Positions 11,537 to 22,545 of a stretch of DNA of 64,000 bases are shown one piece after another. Numbering within the stretch: the stretch's first letter is position 1; each line of letters begins with the position of its first letter. Source of the stretch: Rhizomys pruinosus (Eukaryota > Chordata > Mammalia > Rodentia > Spalacidae); assembly GCA_009823505.1 (NCBI GenBank), contig VZQC01013855.1:3963-67962 (forward strand), written 5' to 3'. The notes under the pieces are model-generated. The model worked only from the letters and a program-made list of their open reading frames with translations. It was not told the origin of the DNA and did no database searches. Position numbers and translations under genes: made by a program.

Positions 11537-13255
11537 GGGAGATATGTCTATAGTTCTCCTTTTTGATTGTATCTTTGCCTGGTTTTGGTAATATAGTGAT
11601 GCTGGCTTCATAGAAGGAATTTGGGAGAATTCCCTCTGTATCCTTCTAAACAATTTCAGTAATAATGGTTGTAAGTCTTTTTGAAATGTTTTATAGAATT
11701 CTTCCATGAAACTGTCTGGGCCTTGGCTTTTTTTTAGTTGAGAGGTTTCTTAGTACATCTTCAATTTCTTCATATATTATGAGTCTGTTTACGCTGTTGA
11801 TCTCTTCTTGGTTGAGCTTTGGTGATTCCCAGGATTTCAGATATTCATCCATTTCTTCTAAGTTTTCACGCTTGGTAGAGTTTAGGTTTCTGAAGTATTC
11901 CCGTATGGCTGTCTGGATCTTTTCATTGTCTGTTGTGATATTTCCCCTTTCATCATGGATTGTATTGATTTGGTGTTGTTCCTTCTTTCTTTAGGTTAAC
12001 TGGGCTAGAAGTCTGTCTATCTTGTTTATTCATCCAAAAGAATCAACTTTTGAATTCATTGATTTTTTTTGTGTTGTTTTCTTTGCTTCTATTTTATTGA
12101 TTCTCTGCTCTAATTTTTGCTATTTCTTCTTGTCTGCTGAATTTAGGGCTCATTTGTTGTTGTCTCTCAAGTGCTTTTAGCTGCAGTGTTAGATTATTCA
12201 CTTGTGCTCTTTCTGTTTTTCTAATGTAGGCACCCAGGGCTATAAACTTACCTCTTAGGACTGCTTTTAATGTGTCCCTTAGGTTTTGTTGTGTTGTATT
12301 ATCAGTGTCATTCAGATCCAGGAATGCTTTTATTTCTTTCTTTATCGCTTCCTTGCCCCACTCATTATTCAGGAGTGTGTTGTTTAGTCTCCATGTGTTC
12401 TTGTAGATAGTAGGGCTTATCCTGATGTTTATAGTGCGCTTTCTTGCATTGTGGTCTAATAGAATGCATAAAATTATTTCAATCTTTTTGTATTTGTGGA
12501 GGTTTCTGTTTCCCAGTATGTGGTTGATTTTGGAGACTGTTCCATAGGGTGCTGAGTAGAAAGTGTTTTCTTTAGTATTAGGGTGGGCTATTAGGTAGAT
12601 GTCTGTGTGGTCTGTTTGGTGTATCATATCATTCAGTTCAGATGTCTCTCTGTTTATTCTTTGCCTGGTTGACCTGTCCGAAGTGCTCCATGGGGTATTG
12701 AAGTCCCCTATTATGAGTGTACTGGGGTTAGTGTGTGACTTGTGGTCCTGGAGAATTGTCTTTATAAACTTTGGCACACCAGAGTTTGGTGCATATATAT
12801 TCATAATTGTGAAATATTCTTGGTGAATTGTTCCTTTGATAAAAANNNNNNNNNNNNNNNNNNNNNNNNNNNNNNNNNNNNNNNNNNNNNNNNNNNNNNN
12901 NNNNNNNNNNTATATATTCATAATTGTGAAATCTTCATGGTGAATTGGTCATTTGATAAAAATGTAGTGGCCATCTTTGTCTCTTCTGATATCTTTTACT
13001 TTGAAGTCTATTTTGTTTGATATTAAAATAACAACACCTGCTTTCTTTTTGGTACCATTTGCTTGGAATATTTTTTCCATCTTTAAGGTGGTGCATATCC
13101 TTGAAGGTAAGATGCATTTCTTGTAGACAGCATATGGATGCATTCTGTTTCATAATCCAATCTCCCAGTCTATGTCTTTGTTTGGGGAGTTTAGTCCATT
13201 AATATTTAAGGGTATAACTGATAGATTTTTGTTCCTTCCTTTTACCTTATTATCC
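11537..13255 (-). pseudogene. L1A ORF2 N-terminal half, with gap
   Basis: This is the 5' half of L1A ORF2 on the minus strand: the RT N-terminal part at 11480-11707, the linker and endonuclease between about 12094 and 12845, and the first codons at 12935-13255. A run of N at 12846-12910 interrupts the endonuclease. Substitutions and small indels are common, as expected of the older host element, and the start codon is not recognisable. Confidence 0.85.
12846..12910. other. 65-N assembly gap
   Basis: All bases are n. About 50 bp immediately left of the gap (TATATATTCATAATTGTGAA...) are nearly repeated immediately right of it, so the two contig ends overlap in content. Confidence 0.97.
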
Positions 13256-13301
13256 TTTTGCATTTTTGGTCTAGGTTTCTACTTCTACAGTTATGCTTTT
13301 A

Positions 13302-14397
13302 TTAATTTCTCTTTCTAGGTGACTGGGGATAGTTGCTCTTTCTCCTGTCCTTTGAATTGTTTCAAGTATTCTCTGAAGGGTTGGTTTTCCAAACATGTAT
13401 TCTTACATCTTCTTTATGTCATGGAAGACTGTTCTCTCTCCTTCAACTATAATGGATATTTTTGCTGGGTATAGTAACCTGAGTAGGCAACTATAGTCCT
13501 TTAATACTGGGAATACTTTACTCCACGTTCTTCTTGCTTTCATAATTTGCCCTGAGAAGTCAGTTGTAATTCTGATAGGTTTCCCCTTATATGTAACTTG
13601 TTGTTTTCTCTTGTGGCTTTCAGAATTTTGTATTTGTTTTGGGCGTCTAGCATTTTAACTATGATATGGTGTACAGAGTTTCTTTACTGATCTTGTCTGT
13701 TTGGAGTTCTATGTGCTTCTTGTATTTGTATCTGTTTGTCCTTTTTTAGATTGGGGAAATTTTCATCTATTATTCTGTTCAAGATCTGATCAATACCATT
13801 CTCTTTGGATTCTTCTCCTTCCTTTATTCCTATGATGTGGAGGTTTGATCTTTTCATAGTGTCCCACAGTTCCTGGTTGTTCCACTTTTGTGTATTTTTA
13901 AAATTTTTCATAATCTTTACTTGAGGTCTTTAGTTGTTCTGTGTTATCTTCCACGTCTGATATTCTTTGTTCTGCTTCCTCCATGCTACTTCTGAGGCTT
14001 TCTCCATTCCTTTCATTTTGATTGGATGGGCGTTTGATTTCCTTTTTCATTTCCTCTTCTGATTTTATTATTTCCACTTCCTTTTGGAGCTTCTCAATAT
14101 CTTCCTGTAGCTCTTTGCTTCGCTGGTTGGTTTCCTGATCTTTTTCAACATGGGATCTTTTCAGTGTTTCCACTTCTTTCTGGAGTTTGTCATTCTCTCT
14201 CTTTAGGTCCTTCTTGTGTTTTTCATTCTCTTTTCTTAGTTCTCTTACTTCTTTTTATATTCATTGATTTCTTTAAGTATGTTCACAATTGTACTTCTAA
14301 TATCTGTGTCCTGGCCTATCTCAAATGGGATCCCACTATAGGAATCTTCCGCAGGGTTGGTAGAGTTTGGTGTGGAATTATCCTGCACCTTTCCCAT
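13302..14397 (-). pseudogene. L1A ORF1, broken
   Basis: The start ATG is at 14395-14397 (minus strand), reading MGKVQDNSTPN at the N-terminus. A long heptad-rich coiled coil follows (14173-13898, e.g. ELQEDIEKLQKEVE), then the RRM-like part (13911-13684, with DTMKRSNLHIIGI and QEAHRTPNRQDQ). One extra T near 13905 shifts the frame between these two parts, and a stop after RQDQ cuts off the C-terminal domain. The TAA equivalent is at about 13302. It is among the more legible ORF1 copies here but not functional. Confidence 0.85.
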
Positions 14398-14935
14398 GTT
14401 GTCTCTTCTTCATTTCCCTGGCATGTGGGTTTCTTTTTGTCTGTATTCCAATGTGAATCCCAAATGCCTCTCCACTCTGTTGAAGGCTTGTTATTCTTGC
14501 TTCCTTCAGATGCCTTTGTTGTTTGTTTGATTGATTTGTTTTTCTCCATTTCTCCTTTCTTATGGAGTTTTGACTTGTGTAAGTTTTATGCTTTATATTG
14601 GAAACCTAACTCACTCTTCCCTTTCTGTTCTGAAGGTTCTCCAAAGAATCCACTTGGACACTCCTTCGGCAATCACAGTTGGGGGGGTTGTTTGCTGTTT
14701 AGCTGGTGCCCTGGGTACCTCTCCTTCAGGTGGCCCTGAGAGATCCCCATTCCCAACTCTCACAAAGACCCACCCTCTATACCAGCCAGGAAGACAACTC
14801 TGCCCCTATAGCCACACAAGCTAATATAGCCCAAAATTATTGAATCAAACCAAGCAATCCACCTGGCTGAAGCATCCAGTCCCCACCTGTCCTCCAGGTG
14901 GTCTTGGGAGACCCCCAGCCACATCCTAATAGCTA
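14398..14935 (-). promoter_or_regulatory. L1A 5' UTR, third promoter type
   Basis: Sequence upstream of the L1A ORF1. It lacks both the 157-bp monomer of L1B and the L1D monomer. Two degenerate units about 170 bp apart are suggested by the similar strings CTTCAGGTGGCCCTGAGAGA (about 14726) and CTCCAGGTGGTCTTGGGAGA (about 14893). The 5' limit near 14935 is where L1-like content stops; it is not set by a TSD, because the 3' end of L1A is outside or masked. Confidence 0.55.
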
Positions 14936-16708
14936 GTTAGGATGTCAAAGCAAAAGAAAATACAACATAAGAAAATATAATCACACTTCTCCAATAAACC
15001 TATAGAGTTCTGGTGTGTCAATCAAATTGGGTCATCTAAAAAGTATCAGATAAACTTCTTTTGTTGGCTGCCTTAAAATAGACTATCCACTTATTCATTG
15101 ACCCAGTTTATTCAAAGCATAATGAATCCTGAAACTATCCTGTACTAAATTCAGTGTTAAGAATAAAACTTCTTCGCTCCACAAGCATGTTAAGTTGGGC
15201 TTGGTTGTCTACCAACACTAAGTTGAACTGGGCATTGTTTTCAAGCACTGTGACTTCTCTTGAGGCAGAATAAAACTAGTTTTCAAATAACTTGACCTCA
15301 GTACTCCTATACCCATGAAGATTTGTAAGAGAAGAATTTTTGGACTAAAGTATGAAAGATATGAAAGATGATGGAGAAATATTTTATGTATTTGGAAAGA
15401 AGTGAGTTTTCTTTCACCATGGATGTCAGCAGCAGTGTAGAATCTGTTAGGCTTAATGTCCATCCTGTATTCATATGCTTTGCATTCTTATGAAAAATAT
15501 CTGAGATGAACAAATTACAAAAAGGAAGGGTGTATTTTGGTTCACAGTTTTTGAGATCTCAGTCGATATTTTGTTTGGAGCCTATGGTGGTGTAACTCTG
15601 GGTTTGGGGTAATAGAATGACAGTGCTGGGGCTCCCAGTCCTGTGAACTGAGCAATGATCAGGTCCTTAGCCACTCCAATATGAGACAGGCACTGTGGAT
15701 ACCCACTGTGAGACAACTACTGTGTGACTACTTTGCAGTGGTGCCAGAGAAACTAAACGTTTTTCAGCCTTTTGGGTGTGACTCAGATGTGTTTACAATT
15801 TCGAAGTAAACTGTTTTATAAATTATTTGAATCCGTTCTTTCATTTCTGCCTTTCTAGAGAACTATGATTAATGCAGTTATTAATTTCCCTCTTGTGAGC
15901 TAGAGCCTGGGTTGCCTTGTGTGAGCCGGAACTATGGGTCTTTTCCCATGAACGTGGAGCCATCATTCCTTTCCATGATCCTGGAGCTGTGACTTGAAGC
16001 TGTTGTTCAATCCTGGGAGTTGGAGCTGTTATCACCTCAGGAGGAATTCTTGATGTGTGCATGACAGTTTCAGTCTTCTCTGTGTGAATCTATTCTTCAT
16101 GGCGCGTCCCTTGAGGTCCCAGGCTGCACAGAGCAGTGGCTTTGCCTCTGATTTTGGCTTATTTGCAGATTCTCATCTTTGGAGGACTGATTATTGAAAA
16201 AAAAACAAACCTTCCACCTTCCCTGAGGATCAATTCACAATTCTATGTTTTCTAGTATAATTTTAGAATATTACTTACTGACGGAACTTGACTACCAAAC
16301 CTCAACAATAATCTGAAATTTGTCAGTTGCTGTAATGTGAGTTTTCCATCTAATCCCTTTCCAAATTCTCCAACCTATTTAAAGTTTTTCAGTGTAATCA
16401 TGTTATTTCTTAAAGATACCAAAATTAATAAAATAATGTAAAATTAAACAAAACAAAGTACTTTTCATTTTCCTTACATAACTCTCACTTTTCCTTCATT
16501 ACAGAGGTTCTTTTGCACACAAACCAGGCAATATCATCCCTTTACAAAACATAGACTGGGAGTGTCAGCCAGTGTATTGTTACTCAGTCCAAACAAGAGG
16601 GCCCTTCATTTTTGAACCGTGGCCCTTATAATTGTGTCCTCTTTCAGTTTTCAACAAGAATAATACTCTTGGTTTCTTTACAATTAAATTCTGGGTCAGG
16701 AAATTAGA
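14936..16708. other. Non-L1 intergenic sequence
   Basis: No coding region or clear SINE is visible in most of this stretch. At 15525-15850 there is a possible old dispersed repeat (GGTGTATTTTGGTTCACAGT and a following GAGCAATGATCAGG region), but I cannot name the family. Open frames here are short and lack homology that I recognise. Confidence 0.5.
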
Positions 16709-17003
16709 GAAGCTGGTAAACTGCTTATTTTGTAAGCATGAGTACTAGACATCAATCCCTAGAACTCATGTGAAAAAAGCTGGATGTGGTGACACAGCTG
16801 TAATTCAGTGGTAGAGATGCAGGGAAAGAAGAATCTCTCTAACATATTCCCCAGGTAGTTTAGTGTAATCGGTGAGGTCCAGGCCAGGAGAGACCCTGCC
16901 TCAAAAACAAATTGGGCGCGGGGGAGTGTCCTGATGAATAAGACAGAAGCTGGACTTGTGTCATCCACATGTTTGTGTCCACTGAGTATGTATCCTGTGT
17001 GCA
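16709..17003 (+). mobile_element. B4/RSINE1-type SINE
   Basis: The left part resembles the ID-like head (GCTGGTAAACTGCTTATTTT, then AGCATGAGTAC), followed by the B1-like part (AAAAAAGCTGGATGTGGTGACACAGCTGTAATTC ... AGAGACCCTGCCTCAAAA, split here by position). This head-plus-B1 order is the B4/RSINE1 structure. It is diverged and ends in simple repeats. Confidence 0.7.
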
Positions 17004-17029
17004 CCTAGTGTGCACACTGAATACACATA

Positions 17030-17103
17030 CACCACATACACACATACACACACAAAGAGAGAGAGAGACAGATAGAGAGAAAGAGAGAAACAGAGAGAGA
17101 GAT
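17030..17103 (+). repeat. CA-rich then GA-rich simple repeat
   Basis: ACACATACACACACA followed by GAGAGAGAGACAGATAGAGAG. It forms the tail of the SINE on its left. Confidence 0.85.
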
Positions 17104-17589
17104 TTCCTTTTCTAGATGGTCTAACTGTGCCTCTTATTGCTGAGCACTGGCAAACAGGTATACTCCTTGTAGAAGCAGTCTGTAATTGGCATCTAACCAA
17201 TCTTGATTAATGTTTCAATAACTCCCAGCAATTGGGAGAATGCATAGCTTAGGGGTGTTAGCACAAAGTAAATTATTTAAGTGATTCCTTGATTTTAGAT
17301 TCTGGGAGCATTCTGCATAAATGAGCTTGGCTTTCTTGGTTCTTGTTGACAGACTCTAATGACTAAATAATATAGAAATGGATCACCAAAAGAGTTCGTA
17401 TTTTTGGAACAACCACAGAAAAGCATTTACATCTTTTCTAGGTATTAAATACTATGTAGATGCAAATACACATTTTTGCTTTCATTAAGGAACCAACCTT
17501 ACTCTCTCTTCCTCTATTCCTTCCTTCTTCCCTTCCATCTTCCCTTAGAACCTTCCTCCCTTCCCCCTCTCTGTCTTATTTCTCATTTC
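17104..17589. other. Intergenic stretch, pyrimidine-rich end
   Basis: No gene is seen. A CT-rich tract with CTTCCTTC-like units lies at about 17500-17580 and leads into the SINE on the right. Confidence 0.5.
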
Positions 17590-17934
17590 TTGTGTGTATG
17601 CATGCTCACAATTGTGTGGTCACTTGTGTGTGGTATGGGTGTGTAAGCACATCCTTGTTACTGCATGCATATACAAGACCTTAATATCTGGTAAAATCCC
17701 TCAATCACTCCCCACTTTATATATCAAGGAAGGGTCTCAGAGTTGAACCCAGAACTTGGCAATTCCAGTCGTCTATGTACTTGGAACAGGCATTCACTCT
17801 GTCTGTCTTAGTAGGGGTTACAGTTTGGAAACCATGACCACCCAGTATTTAGTGAGGTGCTATAGATCCAAACTTTGCTCCAGATGGATGTGTAACTTGT
17901 GCCTTGTGTACTGAACCATCTCCCCAGCTCCACA
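17590..17934 (-). mobile_element. B4/RSINE-type SINE, reverse orientation
   Basis: The right edge CTGAACCATCTCCCCAGCTC is the reverse complement of a SINE head. The middle (GTCTTAGTAGGGGTTACAG) is B1/B4-like, and a TG-rich tail lies on the left at 17593-17645. Confidence 0.65.
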
Positions 17935-18003
17935 TTCCTTACTTTTCACTCAATTACCTCATAGCAGGGGAATATGTACAAGTTTGTATCCACCTACCTT
18001 TTG

Positions 18004-18773
18004 TTTTGTTTTATTTTTATTTTTTTATTTTAACATTTTTTTATTGATGCTTTGTGCATTTCATACATCATTTTCCAATTCAGTTCAGGCATATTTCCCT
18101 TTCCCTCCCCCCCCACCCCACCCTAACCGAGATCATGCATTCTGCCATAACTGTCCTGTATANTTTTTTTTTCATTTTTAGCTATAAGTGATAATCCATG
18201 AGTACAAGCATCCTTCATGCAAAACCTATCTGCAGGCTGTTGTGCCCAAACACCTACAGCCCCACCATCCAGTGGGGGGTGACAGGTTGTTTGTTCAATC
18301 AAGTTGATCAAATGAGTGTCCAGACTACATTGCTGTAGTTTCACCATTCACCCCAATCGCAGCCCTTACATTCTACCACGCCCCCTCTTCCTCAGATTAT
18401 TCCCTAGGCTTAGAAAAGGGGCACAGGTGCATGAGAAGCAAAACAGTCCACTCTCTCTGGAGCTGTTGTCTTGGACTCCGGTCAATTCTGGCTTTTTCCT
18501 TTCATGGGCTGACAGTTTGTCCAGGAATAACCTTTCGATCCTACTAATGAAGCACAAGCAGTTAGATATATATGTATTTAAACAGCATTAATAGTTATGG
18601 TAGATTACTTTGGTATAGACACATATGTTTAGATGATATGTTGATCCATGAATTACATTTTTCCCTGTTAAATATGACAGGGTCTTACTGTGGCTTATGA
18701 CATCTCCTAACCTGTAGAAGATGTAAGCTTGTGGCATCAGCCATGGGTTATTCCTCCAAGGAGAGAGCCAATA
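18004..18773 (-). mobile_element. 5'-truncated L1 (3' UTR only) with TSD
   Basis: The last approximately 745 bp of the same 3' UTR seen in L1B and L1D, preceded on the plus strand by a T-rich poly-A complement (18004-18045). The 13-bp direct repeat CACCTACCTTTTG at 17991-18003 and 18774-18786 flanks it exactly, the signature of a typical truncated L1 insertion. The G-rich tract lies at 18097-18124. A single ambiguous base sits at 18163 before a T-run. A 63-codon frame at 18366-18557 opens with TTG, not ATG. Confidence 0.93.
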
Positions 18774-18786
18774 CACCTACCTTTTG

Positions 18787-19024
18787 GTCTTTTCTCTTTG
18801 TGACCATTGATAATTCTTTTGTTCACTGTTTTCTTAATGGATTGCATAATTTTGTGTGACTCTTTTTCACCCATGTTCAATTTGTGTTCTTTTAAAATTT
18901 TGTTTCCAGAGACTGAACCTTGGAACGTAGATATCATTAAATGACTAAAGACAAATAAATTATTGCATCAAATACACAGGTCCTTAGGTAGTTTTTATAT
19001 GGCAACAAATGCCCAGTAGTTATA
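18787..19024. other. Short intergenic stretch
   Basis: No gene or repeat recognised between the truncated L1 and the microsatellite. Confidence 0.5.
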
Positions 19025-19785
19025 AGAAACATCTTTTCTATCATCTGTTAATCTATCTGTCCTTCATCTATCTGTGTGTCTGTCTCTCCGCTTATTGTCT
19101 GTCAATCTCTTGATCTTTCATCTACCAGTCCATCATTTATGTATGCTTCTATCTACCTATGGATCCATCTATGTTCTTTGTACAGCTTTCATGGGTCAAC
19201 CATTTATCATCTTTTCAGCCCTATCTATCAGCCTATCAATCAATCTCTTTTACTTATCTATGATCTATCTGTACACCATCTATCAATCATCTGTCATGTG
19301 TTCATTTATCTTCTATTAATTTATCCTTTCTCCTAAATGTATGACACATATGTGAGATATCATTTATCATCTATTATTATATCAATCTATGAGTTATTTA
19401 TCAGCAATCTATCATCTGTCCATGTGTCATATATTAGTTTATCAATCTTTCAATCTATCATCTGTTATCTACTTATCCATCTCTCAAATGTATCTATCTA
19501 TGGGTTAATGGCTCTGTAGTTGATCTATCTATTACCTATCTATCATCCATTATCTATCTATCTATCTATCTATCTATCATCTATCATCTGTCATCTATTT
19601 ATCCATATATTTACCTATATATTTATCTATCTATGCATCTATTATCTATCTAATAGCTATGTATTATGTATCATCTATCTATTGATTAATCTGTGTAAAC
19701 ATCCATCTCTCATGTACCTATTATCTATCTACGTATCAATCTGTCATCTATAATCTATCTTCCATCATCTATCATCTACATATGT
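19025..19785. repeat. Degenerate TATC/TCTA microsatellite
   Basis: About 760 bp is built from TCTA, ATCT and TCAT words, with a pure core of about nine CTAT units at 19552-19590. It is interrupted throughout, so it is an old, expanded tetranucleotide repeat. Several plus-strand open frames here (for example 19074-19336) are products of this low complexity. Confidence 0.92.
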
Positions 19786-19875
19786 GCATATGATTTTCTC
19801 CCATCTCATAGGAGGGAGCATAAAGGTCTCATCACACATTCAAAGGATATCTAATTAAAAGGGACAAAAAAGTGG

Positions 19876-20097
19876 GTCTAGAAAGATGTTTCAGTGGTTA
19901 GGAACATAGGCTGCTCCTGCAGAGGGCCAGGTTTGAATTTCCAGTACCCACATGACAGCTACCATCTGTCTGTAACACTAGTTCCAGGGGTTCCAATGGC
20001 TGCCTTTGACATCCATGGGCATTGCATGACATGGGCGCACTTATATACATGCAGGAAACACACTCGTACACATAAAATAAAATAAAAATAATACACA
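19876..20097 (+). mobile_element. B2 SINE
   Basis: tRNA-derived head (TCTAGAAAGATGTTTCAGTGGTTAGGA), B-box region (GGTTTGAATTTCCAGTACCC), body (CTAGTTCCAGGGGTTCC), TACACATAAAATAAAATAAA tail. Confidence 0.85.
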
Positions 20098-20326
20098 AAA
20101 TATTATTTTAACAAGTGAAAAGATAATTATGTGTTTCTATTTATATATGTGATGGGATAATTTATTCATTTTTATTTATAGTATAACATACTTTCCATAT
20201 AGACACATTTTAATTGGGCATTCAGTTATATGAAGAACATTTCTTTTTCATGCAAATTATTCAACACCAGAAATACTTGCATTTTGAAAAAAATGAAAAA
20301 AATGAAAATTATTTGTTGTTGATCTT

Positions 20327-20455
20327 TAGGGTTTTTATTTTTATGTGCAATTGCACACATACATGTACATGTATGCTTGTGCATGTCGAGGCCAGAAATA
20401 AACTGCAGGTGTCATTCTTTAGGTGTTGTCTACCTCCTTTTGAAAATTACTGAAC
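20327..20455 (-). mobile_element. Possible old SINE fragment (B3/B4-like)
   Basis: The stretch GCATGTCGAGGCCAGAAATA followed by a GGTGTCATTC segment resembles the reverse complement of a B3/B4 tail ('...GTGGAGGTCAGAGGACAAC'). Weak. Confidence 0.35.
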
Positions 20456-20856
20456 TGGGTACGCTATTTGTCCAGTGCACCTCCCGCCCCCGCCATCCCC
20501 AGAATCCTCCTTTTCCCAGCTCCCCAGTTCTGTGATTATAAATGCTCATGTCCACAACAAGCTTCTGATTTTGCTTCAGCATATCCAAACTCAGTTTCCC
20601 ATTCTTGGGTGTCAAACACTTCACCCACTGAGATTTTCCCCAAATCCTTCCCCACCAAATTAAATCTGTACCTTTAAACAACAACTTTCTATTCTCCAGG
20701 TCCTATTATTCTAACTCTTTGATGAACCGGCTGTGGGTATCCTGGTGAATCAACTCTTGTAGTGATTAATTTCTGGCACTCAGGTTATTTTTTTTAATGT
20801 TTCCATTATCTTACAACCTGAATCAGCATTTCCTTCCTTTTTTCGGGGGGGGGGCG

Positions 20857-21200
20857 GTATATTTAGCATATATCTCCCAAGTCACAGTTCATCACTTAGG
20901 GATCTCAAGGTAAGAACTCAGAGCAGGAACCTGGAGGTAGGTGCTGAAGCACAGACCATGGAAGAATGCTGTTCACTGGCTTGCTCCTATGGCCCATGCT
21001 CAGCCTGCTTTCTTATACAACACACAACAACTTGCCAAAGGGTGGTGCCACCCACAATGGACTGAGCCCTCCCACATCACTCAACAATCAAGAAAATACT
21101 CCATGGCCACAGGCCACTCCAGTGGAGTCAATTCCCAAATTGAGGCTCCCTCAACCTGTTTGTCAAGTTGACACTAAAGCTATCCAGCACAGCAGGTAAA
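20857..21200 (+). repeat. Rodent interspersed repeat, same family as 43067 and 45782
   Basis: Matches the repeat flanking the ERV-L from its TCACAGTTCATCACT segment to the end CAAGTTGACACTAAAGCTAT...CAGCACAG. The family begins TGTTCTAG and ends in CACA in its fuller copies, which is LTR-like, but I cannot assign it to a named family. Confidence 0.7.
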
Positions 21201-22046
21201 CTAGAAAGCAAGCTAAGAGGAAATGGAGATTACAAATGAGCTATTTCCTTAGTGGAAATATGAAATAGAAAAAGAAAATTCTTCAAAAACTTCAAAATCT
21301 AAATTCAAAGGGACACAATTAGTGATTATGATGTAATAATCTATCCTTCCTCACTTCAAAGCAAACAGAAAATATTCCCAAAATGAAAGTACAATACTAC
21401 AGAGCCACCACTTATCCCAAAAGAAGTGCATAAATAAAACCAATATCACAGTAAAAAGACTTTACATATGCAAAAATATAATGCAAAAATTTGCTTCAGA
21501 TTTATAGTACATTTTCTCATTTTACAGAGGATATTTATGAGTTGAATACATGTGAAATTAAGTCTGAAAATGACATGTAATTGAACATTGAGTAAATGAT
21601 ATAGTTGATAGTAGTAACCGCAACAAGAGATGCCAAGGATATAGAATTGACTGTTCTGTGTTAGGTTTCTATTACGTACCTATTTTGTTACTTTCACACA
21701 ATTATATAATGTTTAATAAGGATTTACTCAAATATTGTTTGAAAAGCAGGTTATATCTAAATATTTGAATGTTACTTCATATTCTGTACTAATGACCATA
21801 TGTAACAAAATATACCACATTTTATTTTAATTATATCTATATCTACCATATTTTAAGTATTTGTGTATCTACCACATTTCAATGAGATTATGTATAGAAT
21901 TACCTTTCTTATTTTATATTGTTCCTATTGTCAACCAAGAAATTAGCCTTATTCATATAACTATATCCATAGACTGATAAATAGCTATTAAAATTTTGAG
22001 ACACTTTTTCACTAAACTATATAATGGAAATCCATAAGAAATGTCA
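21201..22046. other. AT-rich intergenic stretch
   Basis: No gene, SINE or tandem repeat recognised. Base composition is strongly AT. Confidence 0.5.
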
Positions 22047-22144
22047 AAGGAGGGCTAAAGATATGGCTCAGCAGTTAAGACAACTGACTGCTTTACAGAG
22101 GACCCTGGTTTAGATCCCAGCACAAACATGGTGGATAACAACAT
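22047..22144 (+). mobile_element. Truncated B2 SINE
   Basis: Head and B box are present (GGGCTAAAGATATGGCTCAGCAG, GGTTTAGATCCCAGCAC). It stops at AACTCCAGTACC, where L1 ORF2 sequence takes over through a shared CCAGTACCAGG-like string. Confidence 0.75.
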
Positions 22145-22435
22145 TCCTAACTCCAGTACCAGGCTGTCTTTATGACTATGGCCCTGTAATATAGCTTGAA
22201 GTCTGGTAGAGTAATTCCCCACTGTATTGCATTTTTCACTCATGGTTGCTTTAGCTATTTGGGTCTTTTGTTTTTCCATATGAATTTAACGATTTTTTTC
22301 CAAGTCTGTGAAAAAGCTCATGGGGATTTTGATTGGGATTGCATTGAAAATGTATATCAGTTTGGGTAAAATGGACATTTTTTACTATATTTAGTTTTCC
22401 AATCCATGAGCACGGGAAGTCCTTCCATCTTTTGA
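22145..22435 (-). pseudogene. Old L1 ORF2 fragment
   Basis: Minus-strand ORF2 sequence equivalent to about 25868-26150 of the intact element (CTGTCTTTATGACTAT ... AATCCATGAGCACGGGAAG). It is diverged and ends where the L1D 3' end begins, so L1D probably inserted here. The matching right half is not recognisable beyond 33098. Confidence 0.8.
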
Positions 22436-22507
22436 TGTAATTTTCATTTTTTTATTGATGCTTTGTGTATTTCATACATCATTTTCCAATTCAGTTCAGG
22501 CAAATTT

Positions 22508-22545
22508 CCCTTTCCCTTCCCCCCCATACCAGCCCACCCCATCCC
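22508..22545 (-). other. G-rich tract of L1D 3' UTR
   Basis: Complement of CCCTTTCCCTTCCCCCC and the following CCCACCCCATCCC. Four or more G-runs lie on the RNA-sense strand. Confidence 0.6.

Noticed and set aside
14164..14739. 191-codon plus-strand frame
   Set aside because: Antisense of the L1A ORF1 coiled coil and 5' UTR; rich in Phe and Ser as expected from the complement of Lys/Glu codons.
19074..19753. Hydrophobic, Leu/Ser/Tyr-rich frames
   Set aside because: Translation of the TATC microsatellite.
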